12,454 bases of DNA, from positions 1 to 12,454 of the forward strand of contig JALRIQ010000190.1 of NCBI GenBank assembly GCA_023277325.1, given 5' to 3'. The DNA is from Bacteroidia bacterium (GTDB lineage Bacteria; Bacteroidota; Bacteroidia; UBA8524). The translations under genes were made by a program, and so were the position numbers. Positions 6,525-12,454 of this stretch are shown piece by piece; position 1 is the first letter of the stretch; each line of letters opens with the position of its first letter. The notes under the pieces were generated by a model that saw only the letters and a list, made by a program, of their open reading frames with translations, searched no databases and was not told the origin of the DNA.

Positions 6525-9500
6525 GGGATATAGATGATTTGTCTTCTTAGGGAATAGTCGGTAGTGATTTCCAAAATATAGAGGCCACTTGAATAGGTGA
6601 TGGGTCCGAAATAGGAGGGCTTTGCTATAGAGCAAATCGCATTTCCTACCTTCCTACCATCCATAGAATAAAACTGAATCGCCCGAATGGCTGAATCTTC
6701 TATAAATAGATAGGGGGCTCTATAGGAGACCTGATAGGCTTTTTCGGGATTTGGGATTGAGGTCTCGATTAGCTTCTTTTTCAGGACAAATCGATTGGGG
6801 TAAAAGCCAGCCTCGCTGCTAACGATAATGCTACCACTTGGTGGAACTGCAAACTCTTTCTCCGCTTGATTATCCGAAAGCACCCACAAGGCGTCTCCCG
6901 AAATAGCAGTTTGAACAAGGAATTCATAACTTCCTTTTTTCGGACAATACCAGCTTACAGGAACAACGGCGCTGTTTTCAATGGCCGCTAACGACAAAGA
7001 ATCCCCTTGTTGGTTTGTAGTCCATATTTGGGGTGCATTCTGGCTCCCGATTAATTTCTGACATACCACCTGATCTGCCGAGTCATGAAGTAAAACGTAT
7101 AAGGCATCCCGGTAACCTGTATCGGGTGACTTCACCTCAATCGAAATAAAATCGGAGTTTCCCTTTTTGCCGAAATGATTAACCGAACCTGTATCGCGAT
7201 CTGCGTTTTTTAGAATAAAGTCTTGGGAGAGGCTTTGATTGACCTTCACCCAAAAGCCTTGGAAGGGAGGAATTAAATCGCCAGCCGATCCAATGGAACC
7301 GTTCCAGGTTCTGTAATTGCCATCTTCAACGCTCCAAATTGCCATGTTTCCATTCATGCCATTGGGCTGACTTACTGCACTCCACCGCAAAGGAGAAGGA
7401 AAGGGGTTACCGATAAAATGCCAGCCTTCTGTCTGGCTATTGGACGAAGTGAAAGATAAGGCGCCGAGGTTCCTGTCCGACGTATCGTAAAGTCCGCATA
7501 AGCGAATTGGTGTGCTGTCGCTGTTAAAAATAAAGAGGTTCACCGCAGAGTCATGAAGTGGGAAATTTGTTCGATCAACACTATTCCATGAAGCATTACT
7601 TTCGGTCCAGGTATAGCAGTTCCGGTTATCGCCCGAACTCGCGCTGTTCTGTTCGTGGATTTCGAGCTGGGTTCCGAGTTGACCTAATGTTACCGTGTCT
7701 AATGGAGACATAAATCCACGCCACCCTGCATTATTCCCAGGAATGAGCGTTTGCATACATAAGGCGCCTTGAATTGCCCCTTTTGCAGCAGGATCAATTT
7801 GGGCATAAGCACCGTGCTGGGCGCTCAAAACAAGCATACCTTGACTGTATAAGGTTCCTGCGCCAGGATAAAGTAATCTTGTGATGGTAAGGGTATCCAG
7901 AAGAGTTACCTGTGGGTTTCCGTTTTCAAGGCGAAGCACTGAAAGACAAGAACCGGAACTGAAATGCAATGCGCTACTGTCTGTGCCTTCGATTGAAAGG
8001 ATGGAAGAGGCATTGGAAATCAGACTCCCATTTCCCAAAAGACGTCCTGTAATGCTAAGACTATGGCTTTCCATATTGAGGTATCCTTTCAATTCTAGGC
8101 TGTTCAAGGTACAATTGGTGCTTAGCCAGCAACTGTCTTGTGCGCGAATTTCTATTTCTGAATCGCTACTGGGAAGTTGATTCGCCTCAGTATACAGCGT
8201 ATCATAATAAGCATAGCTCCACATGCTGCTGTCCAGTATATCTCCTGATTTGCTGCTTCGAAACGGGGCATCGGCTATCTTGTTCCAGGAAGTCAGTTGG
8301 AGGCTCAGATCATCCATACGGAAATTGGCAATATTGGTTGAAGCAGACCCCGTTCCATCAAATACATACAAACGAAAAATCAGGCTGTCGTTGCTGCGAA
8401 TACCGAGACTATCCGCTTTGACCCATTGCCAGGTGGAGTTATTGGTCAAAGTGCCCGAATACAGGTTATGCTGAAAGCTATCTTTAGAACTGCGCAAAGC
8501 CCAGGATTTTGGTCCGGTTGAAGTGGCCCTTGCTCCAAAGGATATTCCTGCCAAGAGTAGCTCTTTGCCTTCGTTGGGTTTGATATACCAAGCGATATAG
8601 CTACTGGTAGCGGTATCGAGACTCCCTGTATGGGCGGAGAGGGCTGCATTTTGGTTTCCCGATGCGCCGCTATACCCCGAAGACGAGGAGGAACTACTTA
8701 AAAACTGCGTGCTGCCTTTATTATTGCCTTGTTTCGGTGTGCCAATAAATAGTGAATTTGAAGTGTGTACAAAGCTATCTTGTTCGCAGTCCCAGCTAAT
8801 GGTTGATTCGCCTGCATGAAGGAGTAATCCTTCAATTGGGATGGAATAAAGAGGGATCGAATCATAAATAAGAAAAAGTGAGTCAGCATAGTTAGCCCTA
8901 GATGTATCGGACGCTATTCGATACCAGATAAACTTTGAGTCCACCACAGAATCGCTAAACAGAAATAGGGTGTCCCGAAGGTTCAGCGTATCCCTGCTAA
9001 TATCAAAAGGAAAATGGGTTAGGACAGAAACACTATCTCCTTCTGGAATTCCCAAAAAGGTCAGATCAATGCGCTGCCAGGATGAAGCTTGATATCCAGC
9101 ATAGCCCACAATAGTTTCAGGTAAAGAATGAATCGCCACATAGGGCTCGTTGATTCTTCCAGTCAGTGAAATGTCATCCAAACGCATGCTTCCCTGGGTT
9201 TTGATCCAGCGCAAGGAAAGTTGGTTGGATTGGGTTGCACTCGGAAGATTTATTGGTCCGATATAATACCAGCCTGTCGACAAACTATCGGCAGGAAGTT
9301 CAATTCCAGTAAGGCTATCCCAGCTTTGGTCATTATCTATGGAATAATAGACCTGAAAATCAGCATTGGAGGAGGCGCTTTCTTTTCGGTAGGCAAAATA
9401 CAGGTTTAGTGAGTCGAATGATGCTGCACGGATTCCATGGATAGAAAAACCTCTGTCACCAGAACTACTGAACCACAGATTGGCTTCACCGCTGGCTAAA

Positions 9501-9742
9501 ATAGAATCCCAGGTGATATAGCTCCCCGACGAATTACTGCTCGATCGGATGTCTGCTGCATCATTGGCGTTTCCATCTGAATATTGAAGGAGTTCTTCAT
9601 CAAAACCCAAATTAATCGCATGGTTGGAAATGCTTTGGGTGCCAGCGACAATGCCAAAACTTTCATGCACAATCGCATACTGGGCAGCACAGACGCGAAT
9701 GCCCAAACAGATTATAAAAAGGAGAGGCTTTTTGAGATTCAT
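6521..9742 (-). CDS. Large secreted multidomain beta-rich protein with T9SS-like C-terminus
   Basis: The 1073 residues start with a signal peptide (to about residue 20, ending CAAQ). Two related beta-sandwich regions follow, at about 25-195 and 325-485, each ending in a similar strand (MRLDDISLTG at 186-195, FRMDDLSLQL at 475-484). Between them lies a strand-rich stretch. Residues 525-645 have short repeated strands like a beta-solenoid. Residues 670-835 resemble a module common in Bacteroidota surface proteins (GWRGFMSPL, GWHFIGNPFPSPL, IPPFQGFWVKV). The last 70 or so residues (IQFYSMDGRKV, SGLYILEIT, final RRQIIYIP) resemble a T9SS sorting domain, although the usual PNP-type opening is weak. 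I see no catalytic signature, so adhesin or surface-layer roles are possible but unproven. A seven-serine run (349-355) uses mixed codons. It is translationally coupled to the downstream PID-CTERM-like gene. The upstream gap to the terminator is only 29 bases. Confidence 0.85.
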   Translation of the reverse strand: MNLKKPLLFIICLGIRVCAAQYAIVHESFGIVAGTQSISNHAINLGFDEELLQYSDGNANDAADIRSSSNSSGSYITWDSILASGEANLWFSSSGDRGFSIHGIRAASFDSLNLYFAYRKESASSNADFQVYYSIDNDQSWDSLTGIELPADSLSTGWYYIGPINLPSATQSNQLSLRWIKTQGSMRLDDISLTGRINEPYVAIHSLPETIVGYAGYQASSWQRIDLTFLGIPEGDSVSVLTHFPFDISRDTLNLRDTLFLFSDSVVDSKFIWYRIASDTSRANYADSLFLIYDSIPLYSIPIEGLLLHAGESTISWDCEQDSFVHTSNSLFIGTPKQGNNKGSTQFLSSSSSSSGYSGASGNQNAALSAHTGSLDTATSSYIAWYIKPNEGKELLLAGISFGARATSTGPKSWALRSSKDSFQHNLYSGTLTNNSTWQWVKADSLGIRSNDSLIFRLYVFDGTGSASTNIANFRMDDLSLQLTSWNKIADAPFRSSKSGDILDSSMWSYAYYDTLYTEANQLPSSDSEIEIRAQDSCWLSTNCTLNSLELKGYLNMESHSLSITGRLLGNGSLISNASSILSIEGTDSSALHFSSGSCLSVLRLENGNPQVTLLDTLTITRLLYPGAGTLYSQGMLVLSAQHGAYAQIDPAAKGAIQGALCMQTLIPGNNAGWRGFMSPLDTVTLGQLGTQLEIHEQNSASSGDNRNCYTWTESNASWNSVDRTNFPLHDSAVNLFIFNSDSTPIRLCGLYDTSDRNLGALSFTSSNSQTEGWHFIGNPFPSPLRWSAVSQPNGMNGNMAIWSVEDGNYRTWNGSIGSAGDLIPPFQGFWVKVNQSLSQDFILKNADRDTGSVNHFGKKGNSDFISIEVKSPDTGYRDALYVLLHDSADQVVCQKLIGSQNAPQIWTTNQQGDSLSLAAIENSAVVPVSWYCPKKGSYEFLVQTAISGDALWVLSDNQAEKEFAVPPSGSIIVSSEAGFYPNRFVLKKKLIETSIPNPEKAYQVSYRAPYLFIEDSAIRAIQFYSMDGRKVGNAICSIAKPSYFGPITYSSGLYILEITTDYSLRRQIIYIP

Positions 9743-9764
9743 GCCTCGAAGATGGAATGCCCAG

Positions 9765-9795
9765 ATAAAAGAAAAGCCCTCCGAAGAGGGCTTTT
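9765..9795 (-). terminator. Strong cUUCGg-loop terminator after the S46 peptidase gene
   Basis: On the minus strand AAAAGCCCTC pairs with GAGGGCTTTT (10 bp perfect; 9786-9795 with 9772-9781) around a TTCG tetraloop closed by C-G, the especially stable UUCG fold. A T-rich tract (CTTTTATC) follows. It lies about 70 bases after the S46 peptidase stop and ends 29 bases before the start of the large secreted protein gene. A-runs and T-runs flank both sides, so it could also act on the plus strand. Confidence 0.85.
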
Positions 9796-9864
9796 ACAAA
9801 ACGATGACGACCCATTTACACAGGCCCGACAATAGCTTATAGATTTATGTCAAAATTGGGTCAA

Positions 9865-11982
9865 TCACACACCCATTTCCTTCAATAAGTGATCTCCTTT
9901 GCCAAGTTCTTTGACGATTAACAATACATAGCGAATGTCTACACCAATTGAACGGCTATACTCTTCATTCCATGCAAAGTCGTTGATGGTAGCGGTATAG
10001 GCACGGTCGAAGTTTACTCCTACCAATTGGCCTTTATCATCCATAATTGGAGAGCCAGAGTTTCCGCCTGTTGTATCCAAATTGTATAGGAAACAAACGA
10101 TGCTCATTGGGTCTGCTGACTCAAGAAGCTTTTGGATATATTCTTCCAGGTAGTAATCGCCTGAATTGCTGGCCTTCTCCAAAATACCCTTTACATGGGT
10201 AAACGGATTATGCACTTCGGCATCTGCTGGCGAATAGCCACGGATATAGCCATAGGTGAAACGCAAGGTAGAGTTCGCATCAGGAAGGAAGGTCGATTTT
10301 TGATACATCTGACGGATGTCAATCATCTTCGGCAAAAGAATGGTCAAGGCGTCCTGACGTTTTTTCTCTGCATCCTGGTATTTCATCAACTGCGTCCATA
10401 AGTCACCAGCAATCTCCATAAATGGATCTTTTACCTTCATCAATTTAGCAGGAGACTTCTCGAGCATTTCGGTGTATTTTTCCGTATTGCTGAATAGGCT
10501 TTTGGCGTAATTTTTCTCTACGAAGGCATCAATACTTTCTTTGATATCACTCTCCTTGCTGAATGCCTCGAGGCTTGCTGGTCTTTGGCCTTCAGGAAGG
10601 GTAGCGCCATAATAAAGCAATGCCTTGATGAGTCGTTTTTCAAGTTCTGGGTGAGCGATAGAACCATTGCGTTTCAAAGTGGCAGCGCGGTTCACAAATT
10701 CCATAGCGATAAAGTTGTCTCTATCGGCTTTTTTCACATCTTTATAAGCTTCCTGACGGTTTGCTACATAACCTGCAGAGAAGAATAAACCACTTGAGCT
10801 GAATACTTGTCCGAGCCATAGGTCGCGTTGCGCCGTGGCAAGTTTTTCCTGGTAGATTTGATCAATTTCCTGGAATACAGTGCCGTATTCATTTTTTAGC
10901 GCGGGATCATTATTCACCATGGCCATCAGTCCCTCATCGTCTTTCTTTCTATCCGCGATAACTGAGGTACGTTGAAGTCCTTGCATCTTGCCTTTGTAGT
11001 TCTTGGTGGTATTCGCAAGACGTTTGATGCGCGAAGCAAAGGCAATTTCCAAGGCCTTGTCTTCTCTACCAAGTTCTTGCATTTGCTCGATTTGGAAATC
11101 AAACCACTGCGAGATATAAGGCATTTGGTAGGTGTTCTGGTATTCGAGGAATTGAGCCGGTTGGTTGCGGTAGGTTCTTCCAGGATAACCAAGGATAAAT
11201 ACAAAATCGTTTTCCTTCACCCCATTTGGGTTAATCTTAAGAAACTCTTTCGGGGTATAGGGAATATTGTCCTCTGCATATTCTGCAGGTTGTCCGTCTT
11301 TTCCTACATAGGCACGCATGAAAGAGAAATCTCCGGTATGACGTGGCCATACCCAGTTATCGCTCTCTCCACCGAATTCACCTATCGAACGTTGTGGCAC
11401 ATAGACCAAACGAATGTCTTTAAGCTCTTGGTAGCGGAAAAGGGTATAGCTTTTTCCTTGAAGCATTTCCGAAACTTCAATCAAAAGGTCCGGGTGTTTG
11501 GCTTGTTCGTCCTTCACAAGTTGCTCGATATTGGCATCCAGTTTCATGCTGCGAGCTGCAGGGTCGGAGATGGCATTCAATCCATTCAATACCTGGGCAG
11601 AAACGTCTTCATAAGATGCCGTAATACGCGCCTTGATGCTGGTTGGAATTTCTTTGGAGCGCTCTTTGGCCATAAATCCTTCCGTGATATAATCATGCTC
11701 CGGATCACTCGCTGCAGCAACTGCGCCAAAAGCACAGTGGTGGTTGGTGATGATAAGTCCTTCATTCGATACGAAAGAACCGGTACATCCGCCAACACGA
11801 ACGAGCGCTTGCACCAAACTGGTTCCTTCTGGGTTATAGATGGACTTGAGAGGAAGCTTCAATCCCGCTTTTTCCAAATCGACACGATGCAGTTCACTCA
11901 AAGGGAACATGCCTTCTTCCAGGGTGCTGAAAGAAGAAAAACTTAAACATAAGCCCAGGGCAATAAGTGTTTTTTTAATCAT
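9865..11982 (-). CDS. S46-family dipeptidyl-peptidase, DPP11-like (Asp/Glu-specific)
   Basis: This 705-residue periplasmic serine exopeptidase removes N-terminal dipeptides from oligopeptides. A signal peptide (about 1-19) is followed by a split chymotrypsin-like fold: GCTGSF and TNHHC with catalytic His82, WPRHTGDFSF with probable Asp218, and GGNSGSP with Ser642, then GVNFDR. A helical domain fills the middle (about 290-570). Arg660 lies exactly 18 residues after the catalytic Ser, the same offset as Ser655 and Arg673 of Porphyromonas gingivalis DPP11, where this Arg selects Asp or Glu at P1; DPP7-type enzymes have Gly there. Length is close to the family's roughly 710-720 residues and there is no T9SS tail, which fits a periplasmic enzyme. 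The ATG overlaps the aminotransferase stop by eight bases, so it is probably in that operon. Family assignment is firm; the specificity is inferred from one residue. Confidence 0.93.
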   Translation of the reverse strand: MIKKTLIALGLCLSFSSFSTLEEGMFPLSELHRVDLEKAGLKLPLKSIYNPEGTSLVQALVRVGGCTGSFVSNEGLIITNHHCAFGAVAAASDPEHDYITEGFMAKERSKEIPTSIKARITASYEDVSAQVLNGLNAISDPAARSMKLDANIEQLVKDEQAKHPDLLIEVSEMLQGKSYTLFRYQELKDIRLVYVPQRSIGEFGGESDNWVWPRHTGDFSFMRAYVGKDGQPAEYAEDNIPYTPKEFLKINPNGVKENDFVFILGYPGRTYRNQPAQFLEYQNTYQMPYISQWFDFQIEQMQELGREDKALEIAFASRIKRLANTTKNYKGKMQGLQRTSVIADRKKDDEGLMAMVNNDPALKNEYGTVFQEIDQIYQEKLATAQRDLWLGQVFSSSGLFFSAGYVANRQEAYKDVKKADRDNFIAMEFVNRAATLKRNGSIAHPELEKRLIKALLYYGATLPEGQRPASLEAFSKESDIKESIDAFVEKNYAKSLFSNTEKYTEMLEKSPAKLMKVKDPFMEIAGDLWTQLMKYQDAEKKRQDALTILLPKMIDIRQMYQKSTFLPDANSTLRFTYGYIRGYSPADAEVHNPFTHVKGILEKASNSGDYYLEEYIQKLLESADPMSIVCFLYNLDTTGGNSGSPIMDDKGQLVGVNFDRAYTATINDFAWNEEYSRSIGVDIRYVLLIVKELGKGDHLLKEMGV

Positions 11983-12454
11983 GAGGTGTATTTTCCTTTT
12001 GCAATAGTAATTGTACTTGGTTGGCTATTTCTGAGCCGTATTTTCTAAAATCCCATTCTGCTACCCAGCGCACGCCTTTAACGGCATTGCTAATCCAAAT
12101 TTCATCGGCCAATTGGAGATCCTCTTTGCGCAAGGGGACTTCTTCAACATCCATCCCATTATTCGGGAGAAGCATCAATAGGTGGTCGCGCATAATGCCA
12201 GAGATCCCAAATTCTTCGTTTGGTGGAGTGAGAATGCGACCGTCTTTTACAATCCAGATATTTCCGCTGCTGCTCTCACAGATGCGGTCTTCGTTATTTT
12301 GAATCAAAATTTCATCCCAGCCTTCATTACGGGCTTTTCGGGATGCCATCACATAAAGCATGGATTGGCCTGTTTTGAATGCCGCAATTTGAGATGGGTA
12401 TTTGCGCGCATCTTCATACAACCCGATATGAAGTCCTTTTTTTGACAAGGGATA
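11975..12454 (-). CDS. Aminotransferase class IV / aminodeoxychorismate lyase-like PLP enzyme (partial, N-terminus beyond window)
   Basis: The 159 C-terminal residues run in from the right edge; the frame is open through the last base, so no start is visible. The class-IV PLP signature is clear: KTGQSMLYVMASRKA, then ESSSGNIWIVKDGRILTPP and GISGIMRDHLL, where the E..SGN and GI.R elements bind the cofactor phosphate. A short tail follows with DEIWISNAVKGV. The catalytic lysine lies in the missing half. Candidates are 4-amino-4-deoxychorismate lyase (folate synthesis), branched-chain aminotransferase or a D-amino-acid transaminase; the brief C-terminus and overall divergence favour a lyase-like enzyme, but this is inference. 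A TTG at 12448 is not the start, since it would remove half the fold. The stop overlaps the S46 peptidase start (ATGATTAA). Confidence 0.82.
   Translation of the reverse strand, partial: YPLSKKGLHIGLYEDARKYPSQIAAFKTGQSMLYVMASRKARNEGWDEILIQNNEDRICESSSGNIWIVKDGRILTPPNEEFGISGIMRDHLLMLLPNNGMDVEEVPLRKEDLQLADEIWISNAVKGVRWVAEWDFRKYGSEIANQVQLLLQKENTPHD

Noticed and set aside
6525-6635. Upstream extension of the small PID-CTERM-like gene
   Set aside because: It would add 37 residues in front of a clear signal peptide and lies inside the large secreted protein gene; the ATG at 6524 with the ATGA overlap is a better start.
8683-8703. Seven-serine run in the large secreted protein, considered as a phase-variable simple repeat
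   Set aside because: The serines use AGT, TCC, TCG and TCT codons, so there is no DNA-level tandem repeat able to slip.
9809-9862. GACCCA...TGGGTC inverted repeat after the S46 peptidase stop
   Set aside because: Six-base arms 42 bases apart with only weak extension; the nearby 10-bp UUCG hairpin is the convincing terminator.
10972-11946. 324-codon open frame on the plus strand
   Set aside because: It is antisense to the S46 peptidase, whose catalytic motifs fall within the same bases; no recognisable product.

Overview
The window looks like chromosomal DNA of a Bacteroidota bacterium, most likely from the Flavobacteriia or a nearby class. The signs are two secreted proteins ending in type IX secretion (T9SS)-like C-terminal domains, an S46-family dipeptidyl-peptidase, a small PID-CTERM-like protein, signal peptides that end in AQ, a TAnnTTTG-type promoter, and start codons without clear Shine-Dalgarno sequences. 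I see no insertion sequences, phage genes, CRISPR array or obvious signs of recent transfer. There is no gene-free stretch over 300 bases; the longest gap, about 160 bases, holds the divergent start region between copA and tRNA-His.

Layout. Positions 1-2683 (minus strand) carry a copper-type P1B ATPase followed by the first 167 codons of a family-4-type glycosyltransferase that runs off the left edge. A divergent gap then leads to a tRNA-His gene with its own promoter and a hairpin terminator. The terminator ends only three bases before the start codon of a 12-helix MFS transporter (2951-4132, plus). Next comes a secreted subtilisin-like protease (4175-6349, plus) with a T9SS-type C-terminal domain. 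It converges, with a 14-base overlap, on a minus-strand two-gene unit: a 1073-residue secreted beta-rich protein (6521-9742) and, through an ATGA stop/start overlap, a 62-residue PID-CTERM-like membrane-anchored protein (6336-6524). A strong cUUCGg hairpin separates this unit from an upstream minus-strand pair: an S46 peptidase with the DPP11-type specificity arginine (9865-11982), and the C-terminal part of a PLP class-IV aminotransferase/aminodeoxychorismate lyase-like enzyme (11975 to the right edge), whose stop overlaps the peptidase start by 8 bases.

How the genes may work together. The exported subtilase and the periplasmic-type Asp/Glu dipeptidyl-peptidase fit a peptide-scavenging lifestyle, in which extracellular protein is cut to oligopeptides and then trimmed to dipeptides. 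They are in different transcription units, so this is inference from function. The coupled large secreted protein plus PID-CTERM-like small protein is the least understood unit here and the best candidate for new biology. Most other content is recognisable housekeeping or envelope biology.
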